DNA from: Plasmodium relictum
Taxonomy: Eukaryota; Apicomplexa; Aconoidasida; Haemosporida; Plasmodiidae
Reading direction: 5' to 3'
DNA: 64,000 nucleotides
Assembly (NCBI RefSeq): GCF_900005765.1
Contig: NC_041689.1
Span: 186,001 to 250,000 of the forward strand
In this document: positions 36,646 through 47,276 of the stretch, one piece after another
Numbering within the stretch: position 1 is the stretch's first letter
How the letters are laid out: each line of letters begins with the position of its first letter
Notes under the pieces: model-generated
What the model was told of the DNA's origin: nothing
What the model saw: only the letters and a program-made list of their open reading frames with translations
The model's database searches: none
Program-made: the position numbers and the translations under genes

Positions 36646-39600
36646 ATGATAGCAAAAACGTATTTCTATAGTACATCTTCGTCTGATGAAGAAAAAAAGT
36701 TCGAAACAGAAATAAATGAAAAGAGAAATAATGACTTAAAATTTAAAAGAAGAAAAATAAATAGAAATAATAAAAATAATATCAATGACAAAAAAAGCAA
36801 TATATTTAGAGATATTGGTGTATTAGGAAAACATAAATTAAAGAATGATTTAAAAAATGATAATAATATCAATAATGTTAAGGAAAAAGATTTCAAAAAT
36901 AGACATGGAAATTATATGAGAAGTGTAGACAATTCTGAATCAAGAGATTTTTCAGAAGAATTAATAAATGAAAAACTAAAAAGTAATAGTAGTTCTGACG
37001 AATTTGAATTAAAAAAAAATAAATCTCTAGATAACAGTAGTTCAGATGAACTAGAAAATAAGAGATCGAAAAGTAATAGCTACTCTAATAAATTAGTACA
37101 TTTAAAATTAAATGAAAATAACAATTGCGGGAAAAACTTGAATAAAAAAAATAATATAAACAAAAAAAAAGAAGAAAATTATTATTCCAGTAATAATGAT
37201 AGAATTATTGATGAAATATGGTATACTAAAGAAGAAGAATTTATTGATTCCTTTTATAATATGGATAAAGAAACCACATATGAGAAAGAAAAAAAAATGA
37301 TAAATAATTTTAAAACAAGGATGAATAGTTTAGGGAAGAAAGTAAATCAGAAAAATTTAGATAATAATTTATGGGAACTAAACAAATTAAAACAAGGTGG
37401 TGTGAATTCAACATATAACAAATTACAGTTAAATAAAATTAATGAAGCTAATAACACTAATGAAGTAAAAAAAATTGTTTTAACAAGGATAATAACTCCG
37501 TCCTTTATTGATAAACTTAAAAATTTTAATTATGAAGGTGATATCTCAAAAAAAAATATTCATGATAAATGGAATGCTTTGTCAAGCGAAAAGAAAAATA
37601 GTTCTACTTCATATTCTAATGTAGTAAAAGATGAAACATGTGATTTTGTAAAAGCAGCAAAAAAAGGAAGTGAATTTCTAAGATATTTTAAAAATGAGAA
37701 TGAGAAATCTAAAGCAAGAGACAGATATTGGGAAATTGAAAATAGCAAACTAGGGGAATTATTAAAATTATATAAAAACCAAAATAAATTAATTAAAGAA
37801 AGTAATATAAATTCAGATAAAGAAGAAAGTAGTGATATTTTTGATTATAAAAAAGATAAAATGTATAGTAATATTTTTAATTTAAATAGTAAAAAAAAAA
37901 ATACATTACAAGATAAAGAAGAATTAATAAAATTGAAAGAGTCATTGCCTATTTATAAATCAAAAAAAGAATTATTAGATGCAGTATATGATAATAATAT
38001 TATAATAATTGTAGGAGAAACGGGATCTGGAAAAACAACTCAAATAGTTCAATATTTATATGAAGAAGGATATCATAAAAAGGGAATTATTTGCTGCACG
38101 CAACCAAGAAGAGTTGCGGCAGTTTCTGTTGCCTATCGTGTTTCATATGAAATGAATGTAGAAATAGGGTCGTTAGTTGGTTATACCATTAGATTTGAAG
38201 ATAATACAAGTAACAACACAAAAATTCGTTATGTTACAGACGGTATTTTATTAAGAGAAACACTAAATGATAAAGAATTGGATAAATATAGTGTTATAAT
38301 AATGGATGAAGCACATGAAAGATCAATTAATACCGATGTTTTATTAGGAATATTGAAAAATATTTGTTTAAAAAGAAATGATTTAAAATTAATAGTTACT
38401 TCAGCTACTATTGATTCGAAAAAATTTTCAGAATTTTTTGGAAATGCACCAATTTATAATATTCAAGGAAGAACTTTTAAAGTACACATAGAGTATTTAA
38501 GAACTCCTTGTCATGATTATATAGAAAGTGCTGTACAAAAAGCAATAGAAATTCATGTATCAGACAATAATTATGATAAAAATTTTGGTGATATATTGAT
38601 TTTTATGACTGGGCAAGAAGATATTAATGCAACCTGCTATTTATTAAGTGAAAAGTTTTATGAAGTATATGAATCTTATAAAGAATCGAAAAATAACAAA
38701 AATGATACTATTAACAAAATTAAAAACATAGTTAATGAAAAAGGAAAATTTTCTGAAAACAATAAAAAAAAAGATCAAGTTCATCATATATATCCTTTTT
38801 ATGTATTCCCAATATATTCTCAATTATCTAGTGAGCAGCAAAGCAAAATATTTCAAAAATATGATCTTAGAAAAATAATTGTTTCTACAAATATAGCAGA
38901 AACTTCTCTAACATTAGACGGAATAAAATATGTAATTGATACTGGATATTGCAAATTAAAAGTATATAATCAAAAAATAGGAATGGATGTATTACAAGTG
39001 ACTCCTATATCACAAGCAAATGCTAATCAAAGATCTGGAAGAGCGGGAAGAACAGGTCCAGGAATGTGTTACCGACTATATACAGAAAATACTTTTTTAT
39101 GTGATTTGTACCCTAATAATATACCTGAAATTCAAAGGAGTAATTTGTCTAATGTTGTGTTATTATTGAAATCATTAAATGTTGAAAATATTTTTGAATT
39201 TGATTTTATTGATATGCCTAGCAAAGAAAGTATAATAAATTCCTTATACGAATTATGGGTATTGGGTGCTATAAATAATGAAGGCAATTTAACAGAGATA
39301 GGGAAGAAAATGATTTTGTTTCCTCTTGATCCACCATTATCAAAAATTGTAATTTATAGCGAAAAATTTGAATGCACAAAAGAAATATTAATTATTGTTA
39401 GTATGTTGTCATCACCATCTATCTTTTTAGAATCAAAAGAGAATAGTGAAGCTATTGAATCAAAAAAAGAAAAATTTACTGTGCCAGAAAGTGATCATTT
39501 AACATTATTAAATGTTTATTTACAATGGCGTTCTCACAATTATTCTTATAATTGGTGTGCGAAAAATTTTATTCAATACAAATCGCTAAATAAGGCTAAG

Positions 39601-39939
39601 GAAGTATATTCTCAATTAAGTGATATTATTAAAACATTAAATATGAAGAATGTCTCATGCAATAATAAGTGGGAACTTTTAAGAAAAACTATATGCTCTG
39701 GCTATTTTCATAATGCTTCAAAATTAAAATCATTCTCTGAATATATTAATTTAAGAACTAACGTATCTTGCCATGTACACCCTAATTCTTCTTTATATAA
39801 CATTGGATATACACCTGATTATGTCGTATATCAAGAAATAGTTTTTACAACAAAAGAATTTATGAGAAATGTTACTACAGTAGAACCTGAATGGTTATGT
39901 GAATTAGGTCCTCTATTTTTTTATATGAAAAATATGTAA
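36646..39939 (+). CDS. PRP16: Pre-mRNA-splicing ATP-dependent RNA helicase PRP16 (DHX38)
   Basis: DEAH-box helicase that remodels the spliceosome between the two steps of splicing. 1097 residues, single exon. Motif I GETGSGKT (457-464), Ia TQPRRVAAVS, motif II DEAH (554-557), motif III SAT (586-588), motif VI QRSGRAGR (795-802). The helicase-associated C-terminal region (KFTVPESDHLTLLNVYLQW, ICSGYFHNASKLK, VHPNSSLYNIGYTPDYVVYQEIVFTTKEFM) follows DHX38 more closely than PRP2, PRP22 or PRP43. The N-terminal half carries repeated SSSDE acidic-Ser motifs, and an AAKKGSEFLRYF segment before the helicase core resembles the PRP16 lead-in. A Lys/Asn-rich insert (about 680-710) lies in the second RecA domain before YPIYSQL-equivalent sequence. 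In a genome with many short introns the gene should be essential. Confidence 0.93.
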   Translation: MIAKTYFYSTSSSDEEKKFETEINEKRNNDLKFKRRKINRNNKNNINDKKSNIFRDIGVLGKHKLKNDLKNDNNINNVKEKDFKNRHGNYMRSVDNSESRDFSEELINEKLKSNSSSDEFELKKNKSLDNSSSDELENKRSKSNSYSNKLVHLKLNENNNCGKNLNKKNNINKKKEENYYSSNNDRIIDEIWYTKEEEFIDSFYNMDKETTYEKEKKMINNFKTRMNSLGKKVNQKNLDNNLWELNKLKQGGVNSTYNKLQLNKINEANNTNEVKKIVLTRIITPSFIDKLKNFNYEGDISKKNIHDKWNALSSEKKNSSTSYSNVVKDETCDFVKAAKKGSEFLRYFKNENEKSKARDRYWEIENSKLGELLKLYKNQNKLIKESNINSDKEESSDIFDYKKDKMYSNIFNLNSKKKNTLQDKEELIKLKESLPIYKSKKELLDAVYDNNIIIIVGETGSGKTTQIVQYLYEEGYHKKGIICCTQPRRVAAVSVAYRVSYEMNVEIGSLVGYTIRFEDNTSNNTKIRYVTDGILLRETLNDKELDKYSVIIMDEAHERSINTDVLLGILKNICLKRNDLKLIVTSATIDSKKFSEFFGNAPIYNIQGRTFKVHIEYLRTPCHDYIESAVQKAIEIHVSDNNYDKNFGDILIFMTGQEDINATCYLLSEKFYEVYESYKESKNNKNDTINKIKNIVNEKGKFSENNKKKDQVHHIYPFYVFPIYSQLSSEQQSKIFQKYDLRKIIVSTNIAETSLTLDGIKYVIDTGYCKLKVYNQKIGMDVLQVTPISQANANQRSGRAGRTGPGMCYRLYTENTFLCDLYPNNIPEIQRSNLSNVVLLLKSLNVENIFEFDFIDMPSKESIINSLYELWVLGAINNEGNLTEIGKKMILFPLDPPLSKIVIYSEKFECTKEILIIVSMLSSPSIFLESKENSEAIESKKEKFTVPESDHLTLLNVYLQWRSHNYSYNWCAKNFIQYKSLNKAKEVYSQLSDIIKTLNMKNVSCNNKWELLRKTICSGYFHNASKLKSFSEYINLRTNVSCHVHPNSSLYNIGYTPDYVVYQEIVFTTKEFMRNVTTVEPEWLCELGPLFFYMKNM

Positions 39940-41547
39940 AAATTTAAAGAATAAAACACTTTTCTGTTTTTTTCCGGTTATTCATGTAATGTATACAATA
40001 TATTATTTTCAAATCATACATTTGTTTTTACTATATAGCTTAAGCTTTTTATATATATACAAGGATTTATAGCATGTTGACATTTTTTTTTCTAATCTGT
40101 TATTATAAAAAATCCGTATATATGTTTAAATTTCTCATTATTAATTTATTATTTATTTTTTTTCTTTTTTTGTTTTCATTTGTTTATTCTATCTATTTTA
40201 TTTTTTTTTTTAAATTCTCTCCTTTCTTCTTTTAAAAATTCGAAAATATACTATACCATAATTTTATTTTTTAATTGAAAAAAAAAAAAGCAAAATAGGA
40301 TAAAATAAAACAAAAAATCATTAACTTTTGAATTATTAAATATCTTCTCATATATACTAATATATACTAATATTAAAATATAATAAATTATACCTACATT
40401 TCAATATAAATAAAAATTATAAGGAATAGTTCAGCTGTCTAAAAAAAAAAAAAAACATACACTTTGAAAATACTGTACAATTATATTTTAATTCAAGGTT
40501 TTTATTTAGAAAAAAAAAAAAAAGCTATTTTATTTACTTTTAATATTAAAATAAACTCCAATTATCTCTGATATATATATATATATATATTTTTATTCTA
40601 TTAGCATAATTTTTTATTATAAATTTGAAATATTACATATGTATAATTTAAAAGGAATTTGTTTCCTTTCCAGATTAATTATAGATAAACTTTGTAAAAA
40701 GTGAAATTATTTAAATTAATACATTTTATAACAAAATATAGTAATAGAAAAATTACCTTTATAAAAAACAAGGGATATTAAAATTTTAAATTGAATAACA
40801 TATAAATTGTGAAATATAAGTATAACTTTATAAAATTATAAAAACATTTATAGTTAAAAAAAAAAAAAAATGAAATTTCATTTATAATTTATGTTACATG
40901 CAATAATAAAAATATAATATTAAAATAAAATAAAAGCCATATATTTAAATGGAAAATTTCTCAGATCTTTTAAAAAGAACATAATACAAAAGCATTAATA
41001 TTATATTTTTTTTTTTTTTTTACATTATATATGTAAAATTCGCTTTATTAATTTTTCCTATTGTTTTTATTTTTTAAATGTATATAAGTTATAAAAAAAA
41101 AAATATATATACATATATATATATGTATATATATATTTATATATGTTTAAAACTATGTAAAATTATAATACGGAAGGAATTTATAATTTTTATGTAAATA
41201 AAAAAATCTGCATTAATATGCCATATTAAAAAATAAAATATATATATAAATTTAATTAATATTTTAAATCTTGTGTAAAAATACAATGTTAAAGAAAAAA
41301 AATATTTAAAATTTCAGTTTTAAAAAAGAAAAAAAAGTATATAAAATTTTCAAACAAAAAATAATACAAAGATTTATAAACAAAATGATATATAAATTTG
41401 AATTTTTTTTTTTTTTTTAGAAAAGATTATCAATATTCTTGTTTTGTGTTTCTAACTAATTTTATAATTTTTTTTTTATTTTATATCATTCATTTATATG
41501 AAATTATACAAATGAATCCCTAAAAGTTTCATTCTATATATTTCAAA
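39940..41547. other. Intergenic between PRP16 and the LF-repeat protein
   Basis: 1.6 kb with A/T homopolymers and short (TA)n runs near 40570-40590 and 41104-41145. 3' flank of PRP16 and promoter of the next gene; nothing more seen. Confidence 0.6.
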
Positions 41548-44500
41548 ATGGATATAGATAATAATTCATTAAGTTTTTATAACCTGAAAAAGTATGAAGA
41601 TCATTTAAATAATTCAAATAAAAACGTGAGCGATAGAAAATCAAAGCATCGTAATGGGAATAAAAAGAAGCAAAGAGAAAAAAATAATTTAAATGTAAAT
41701 GACGTTTCTTATCAAAATAATATAAATAATTCTAATCAAAGTTTTGTAAGTTTTTCTGATGAATCATCTTATTTAAGTTCATTTTGCAACAATGACATTT
41801 TTGATGATAATTCAGATCCCTTAAATGGGCATGGTAAATTAATAAATAACTTTCCATATAATTCTGATTGTTCTGATAATGAATTATCAGAAAATGCTTA
41901 TTATAAGGAACAAAAGGAAAATTATATAAATAATATTTTGAATGAAAATAAGTGTAATTGTTATGAAAATGAACATTATTTGCAACATAATAAAACTACA
42001 GAAAAAAAAACACATAAAACAAAAAATGTACAGAAAAAAAATAGAAAAAATTCATTTACTTTTAATAACAATATTAATTCTATACCTCTTACTCAAGAGA
42101 ATAATATAGATATCAAAATTGCTAGAAATGTTGATAATATTGATAACAAAAATTCTTTATATGATAAAGAAGATAATAATAATGTCAATAACAAAATTAG
42201 CAATAATAGAAATGATAGTTATGATAAGAATAATTGTGAAAGTAATAATGATGAAGATTTATATTCTGTTATAAGTGGATCAGAATATGATAATGAAATA
42301 ATAGCTAATACTCACAAGTTTAATGGTTGTGGCAATATTAATAATAATTCAATCAATAAAATAGCAGTTGAAAATTCAATAAAACTAGTTGAAAAAACAA
42401 TGAATAGTAACAATATGAATTTAATGAAAGAAAATAAATCTATTGATGAATTGGGACATATACAGAACAATAAAAATATAAAAAATATACAAAAAAGTGT
42501 ACTAACAAATTTTGATGTTAGTAAAGATAAAATAAAAGACAATAATTTGATTATTAAAAATAATTATGAATTTAAAGAGCTTATTACATCGACTATTAAT
42601 TTATGTTATCCCAAAATAAAAAATGAAAATGATTCTGAGGATATTCTAAAAAATATGGAGAAATTATCAAAAATTGTTATAGCAGATGATAAAAAAAAGG
42701 AAATATTGAATAATGATGAGATAGAAAATACTAATAGCTTATATGATGAAGTGGATAATATTCTAGATAATAGAAATAAAATGTACATTGAAGAAAGAAA
42801 TAAATTTCTTTTAAAGAAAAAGGAAGTAGCCAATGCTGATAATTTAGATAATAAGAAAATTGAAGAAGATACAAATAAAATTAGCAATGAAAATTTAAAT
42901 AGTAATAAAGCAACATGTGAGAAAATAAGAGGTACTGTAGAAAATATAGAGAAAGAAAATAATAATGAAAAATTAGATAATTTTATGTATTATTTAAATC
43001 ATCATATGATTGAATTAAATGAAAATATTTATAAATTATATAATGGTACATGTGATTATACACAAAGGAATTATTGTACAAAAAATATTATAAATATAGT
43101 GCCACATTTAAATAATATTTACGAAAATAAAAATTTATGTTATATTAAAGATTCTCCCAATTTTAATGAAATATCTAAGATTATACCAGCATGGAAAGAT
43201 TCATTTGAAATATTAAATAAAAAGGCACTAAAAGATACAGAAGATATGAAAAATATATTACATAGGATGGAAAACATAAAAAACGATTTAGATGAGCTGA
43301 ATAAAGATTTAAAAGAAGATAAAAAAGAATTTGAAAAAATAAAATTTGAGACTGTTGAACATGAATCTTTGATTTCTTCTTTTGAAAAAAAAAGTAAAAT
43401 ACATATTAAAGGAGTATTAAAATTAGATAATATGTCTTTTAAGTTAAAAAAAATTCATAATATTCCATCTAATAATTTAAATAATTATACTTTATCAGAG
43501 CATGTTAATAGATTATTAAAATGCATAGATAATTCAGTAATAGATTATTCTCAAAATTTTAATGAAAAAAATTTCGAAATTTTAAGATTTCAAAATTTTG
43601 ATAATAAATTTGACATTTTAACTAATACTGATGAAGAATCATGCTTTATTATGAATATTCTAAATGAAGAATTAAAAGAAATGATTTTAGAAAAAAAGGA
43701 AAGACTTCAAAAAATAATAAGGAAAACACAGTTATATAATATTTTAGATGCAAATACATATAAAGAACATATAGGGAATACATTAAATAAGCATAATATA
43801 ATAATTAACCAAATTAAAAATAATATACAGAATAAAGTAATTTCATTATTTGATATGTATGAAAAATTTTTTAAAAAAAATATCAAAATAATAAAAATTT
43901 CAGATATTCATGTAAAAGATTATATAAATGAAAATGTTAAAAAATCATATATTATTAAAACATTTAATGATACAAAAAAAAATGTAGAGAAATATTTTAT
44001 GAGCATAAATTTTACAAGAAACAAACCGATAGATCATCCTTTTTTTATTTACCATTGTCTAAGTGAGAAATTTGTGTATCATTTTATAGCATTTGTTTTG
44101 GATCCTTTGTCTGATCAAAATCAAAAGAATTTTATGCAATACTGTTCTATTCCAGGTTTTAACTCCTTTTTATTTTCACAGCAAGTTATTAAATTATATA
44201 GGCAAGAAGAGCAATTTACAAAAAGCGATATTTCTTATGATTTTTCATCAGCATATTCAAGAATTATGTATTCAGATTTATATGATTTTACTCATAAGCA
44301 AGTGATGAATAATATAAAAGAAAAATGGAATGAAGAAAATCAATATTTAATTGCACTAAGAAATGCATCTGATGATTTTTTTAAATTAATTACATCAAAA
44401 AATAAATATAATAACTGTTTTTCATTAGACTCGAGTAATGGATTTAACTTAATTCAGCATATACCTGACTCATTAACTCATATGTGCAATAATTATACAG

Positions 44501-46476
44501 CTATTTGTTATGACAATTTTAATAATCAAGGTACAGTTTTAGGAATTTCAAAAAATGAGGATATAAATAAAACAAACTTTTTATCATCATTTTTAAATAC
44601 ATCAACAAGTAATACAAGTAATATGCTGAATAACATTACTTCGAATAATTTATTTAATCAGAATAAAAGTAATATATTTACAAATAATACATCGAATAAC
44701 TTATTTAATATCAATAATAGCACTACAACTAATAATGTATTAAATAACACTTCTAATTTATTTAGTAATAATAATTCATCTAATTTATTTACTAAAAACG
44801 TAACTGCAAATACTTCAAATAATTTATTTGGTAATACAACTAATAATTTATTCAAAAATATTAATAATTCAAGTAATATATTAAGTAATAATACAAATAA
44901 TTTATTTGATCAAAGTAAAAGTAATATATTTGCAAATAATACATCGAATAATTTATTTAATATCAATAATAACATTGCAACAAATAATGCATTAAATAGC
45001 AGTTCTAATTTATTTAGTAATAATAATTCATCTAATTTATTCACTAAAAACGTAACTACAAATACTTCGAATAATTTATTTAGTAATACAACAAATAATT
45101 TATTTAATAACAATAGTAATAAAAATACTTTATTTAATAATAACAATAGCATATCAAATATTTCTAATAATTTACAAAATAACTTTACATCACCTAGCAG
45201 TAGTAGCATATTTAATAAAAGTAATAGCACTAATTTTTTTAGTGGTAGTAATAATAATACAAATGGATATTTTAATAAAAATTCCTTAAATATTTCTAAT
45301 AATTTATTTAATAATGATAAAAATTTGAATAACACGACTAGTAATATTTTTTCATCTTTCAATCTTCAAACAAATACGAAGCCTAATAATTTTGCCAATA
45401 ACAGTATTTTCTCAACAAATTTAAATAATAATAGTTCTTTATCCTTGAAAGATGGCATGTTTTCATCAACGTCAGGAGGAAATCAATTTATGAATAATAA
45501 TTTATTTTCATCAACTAAAGATTTGAATAGGCAATCCAATAATTTGTTTTATCCTAACAATAGTAATAATAATTCTATGAATACAAGCAATGTTAATAAT
45601 AATATATATAGTGCTAAATACAGGTGTGATAATTCAAATAATAATAGTTTATTTAATAATAATAGTATTTTCAACAATCAATCTACTAATTTTTCAGGAA
45701 ATAATAACAGCAATTTATTAAGTAATAATAATTCATTTTCTTTTAACAATAAGGCAAATGTTTTTTCAAATAACACTTTATCATTTAGTAATACAAATAA
45801 TTTATCGAAAAACAATTTATTTAATGTTAGTTCAAATAATTTATCTAATAATAGCAATAATATATTTTCTAATAATAGTAATAATAACTTATTTAATAGT
45901 TCAAATAATATATCAACTAATAATATATTTAGTAATAATTCAGGTATAACAAATAGTTCAATTAATAATAATTTATCACTTAACAATAATAGTTTATTTA
46001 ATTCAAAAAATAGTTTATTAAGCTCAAATAATAATAATAATTTTAGTTCAAATACAAGTATGTTAAATAATAATAGTACGTTTTTGTCAAATAATAACAT
46101 TTTACAAAATAATAATTTATGTACTAATTCATTAAATAATAAATCATCTAGTATATTTTCCAAAGACAACAAAACTGCAAATAATATATTTGACAACAGA
46201 TTATTTCAAATTCAAGATAATAATTACATTTCAAACTCAAAAATGGATATAAGTGGAAAAAATAATTTTGGAATTTCTTCAAATTTATCTAATAATAATT
46301 TATTTCAAAAAAACTCTTTTTCAGTAACTCAAAATAAAGAGGGAATATCAAATTTTAATTCCTCTCTACCAAATAATTTTAATTTAATTAATAATATGAA
46401 TCCATTTCAAAAAAAAAATGAACCTAATTTTCCTTCCTTTTTTAATTCAACAAATAACACCTTATTTTCTAGGTAG
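41548..46476 (+). CDS. Asn-rich LF/IF-repeat protein, probable nucleoporin
   Basis: 1642 residues in one exon, three parts. (1) Residues 1 to about 500 are Asn/Lys/Asp/Glu-rich, probably disordered. (2) About 530-970 has a coiled coil (AWKDSFEILNKKALKDTEDMKN and following) and a helical block ending LYRQEEQFTKSDISYDFSSAYSRIMYSD, the best candidate for a folded anchoring domain. (3) About 1000-1642 is a Ser/Asn/Thr linker studded with more than 60 NLF, SIF, NIF or SLF motifs, closing with NTLFSR. The pattern (short Phe motif separated by polar Ser/Asn/Thr linkers, next to coiled coils) is that of phenylalanine-repeat nucleoporins; apicomplexan ones are known to be Asn-rich. Glycine before or after Phe is nearly absent, so these are not classical GLFG or FxFG repeats. 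The assignment is inference from architecture. Confidence 0.7.
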   Translation: MDIDNNSLSFYNLKKYEDHLNNSNKNVSDRKSKHRNGNKKKQREKNNLNVNDVSYQNNINNSNQSFVSFSDESSYLSSFCNNDIFDDNSDPLNGHGKLINNFPYNSDCSDNELSENAYYKEQKENYINNILNENKCNCYENEHYLQHNKTTEKKTHKTKNVQKKNRKNSFTFNNNINSIPLTQENNIDIKIARNVDNIDNKNSLYDKEDNNNVNNKISNNRNDSYDKNNCESNNDEDLYSVISGSEYDNEIIANTHKFNGCGNINNNSINKIAVENSIKLVEKTMNSNNMNLMKENKSIDELGHIQNNKNIKNIQKSVLTNFDVSKDKIKDNNLIIKNNYEFKELITSTINLCYPKIKNENDSEDILKNMEKLSKIVIADDKKKEILNNDEIENTNSLYDEVDNILDNRNKMYIEERNKFLLKKKEVANADNLDNKKIEEDTNKISNENLNSNKATCEKIRGTVENIEKENNNEKLDNFMYYLNHHMIELNENIYKLYNGTCDYTQRNYCTKNIINIVPHLNNIYENKNLCYIKDSPNFNEISKIIPAWKDSFEILNKKALKDTEDMKNILHRMENIKNDLDELNKDLKEDKKEFEKIKFETVEHESLISSFEKKSKIHIKGVLKLDNMSFKLKKIHNIPSNNLNNYTLSEHVNRLLKCIDNSVIDYSQNFNEKNFEILRFQNFDNKFDILTNTDEESCFIMNILNEELKEMILEKKERLQKIIRKTQLYNILDANTYKEHIGNTLNKHNIIINQIKNNIQNKVISLFDMYEKFFKKNIKIIKISDIHVKDYINENVKKSYIIKTFNDTKKNVEKYFMSINFTRNKPIDHPFFIYHCLSEKFVYHFIAFVLDPLSDQNQKNFMQYCSIPGFNSFLFSQQVIKLYRQEEQFTKSDISYDFSSAYSRIMYSDLYDFTHKQVMNNIKEKWNEENQYLIALRNASDDFFKLITSKNKYNNCFSLDSSNGFNLIQHIPDSLTHMCNNYTAICYDNFNNQGTVLGISKNEDINKTNFLSSFLNTSTSNTSNMLNNITSNNLFNQNKSNIFTNNTSNNLFNINNSTTTNNVLNNTSNLFSNNNSSNLFTKNVTANTSNNLFGNTTNNLFKNINNSSNILSNNTNNLFDQSKSNIFANNTSNNLFNINNNIATNNALNSSSNLFSNNNSSNLFTKNVTTNTSNNLFSNTTNNLFNNNSNKNTLFNNNNSISNISNNLQNNFTSPSSSSIFNKSNSTNFFSGSNNNTNGYFNKNSLNISNNLFNNDKNLNNTTSNIFSSFNLQTNTKPNNFANNSIFSTNLNNNSSLSLKDGMFSSTSGGNQFMNNNLFSSTKDLNRQSNNLFYPNNSNNNSMNTSNVNNNIYSAKYRCDNSNNNSLFNNNSIFNNQSTNFSGNNNSNLLSNNNSFSFNNKANVFSNNTLSFSNTNNLSKNNLFNVSSNNLSNNSNNIFSNNSNNNLFNSSNNISTNNIFSNNSGITNSSINNNLSLNNNSLFNSKNSLLSSNNNNNFSSNTSMLNNNSTFLSNNNILQNNNLCTNSLNNKSSSIFSKDNKTANNIFDNRLFQIQDNNYISNSKMDISGKNNFGISSNLSNNNLFQKNSFSVTQNKEGISNFNSSLPNNFNLINNMNPFQKKNEPNFPSFFNSTNNTLFSR
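44665..45118 (+). repeat. In-frame 252-bp tandem duplication inside the LF-repeat region
   Basis: Copy 1 begins AAAAGTAATATATTT at 44665 and copy 2 begins with the same 15 bases at 44917, exactly 252 bp (84 codons) later. Both then run through SNLFSNNNSSNLFTKNVT and NTSNNLF with only scattered substitutions for about 200 bp. A relatively recent segmental duplication that kept the frame. Confidence 0.92.
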
Positions 46477-47276
46477 AGTTTAAATTTAAAATATTTCCTA
46501 ATTACAAAATAAAAAAGAAAAAAGTTAATAAAACTAGAAAATGAAAAAAGGAAAAATCTTAATTAAAATAAGAATTGTATAATCATTAAAAAAAAAAAAT
46601 TGCCTACAAAAATAAGAATGCCTAATTTATCTTTATTTTAAAAAATGATATACATATATATTCATGTTCAACCTTAAGGATGATAAAAAATAAAGCATAG
46701 AAATATGGGAGAAAAAGGAAAAATAAGAAAAAAAAAAAAATGAATGTGTTATTATTTTAAAGAATTATCAGAACTTAAATATAAAATTTATAGATTCATA
46801 ATAATGTATCACACAAAAAAAAAAAAATATAAAAAACATTTTTTAATTTATTAATAATGCACTTTTATTAATAAAAAATATGTATTTCTTTTTTAAATCT
46901 AATATTAAGAGCTAAAAGTAACAATTCATTTCTTTCATAATATGTTTCAAATTTTTTTTTTTTTAATTTTAATGTAAATTGTTGTCTCTTATATTTAATA
47001 TTTCCATTACTAAATTATTGTATATTTTTTTTTTTAATTTTAACTTTTTATAGAAATTTGTAAATATATAAATTAATAACTATTATATTATCATAATAAT
47101 AAAAATAAAAGTATATATATATTATAAACAACTGTTTTTGTAAAATCCTTTTTTTTTTTTTTTTTTGTTTATAAAAATTTATGTCTATTCTATCTTAAAT
47201 TTTAAATACAAAATACATAAAAAAAACTAACAAAAAAAAAAGAAAAAAAGAAAATAGAATTCTCAATATTTTTAGT
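46477..47276. other. Convergent intergenic region
   Basis: 800 bp of 3' flanks between the LF-repeat gene (plus) and P92 (minus); homopolymers only. Confidence 0.6.

Noticed and set aside
44658-46196. Several Leu-rich antisense frames opposite the LF-repeat gene
   Set aside because: They are the mirror of Asn/Asn-Leu-Phe codons (AAT AAT TTA TTT) on the other strand and have no independent signal.
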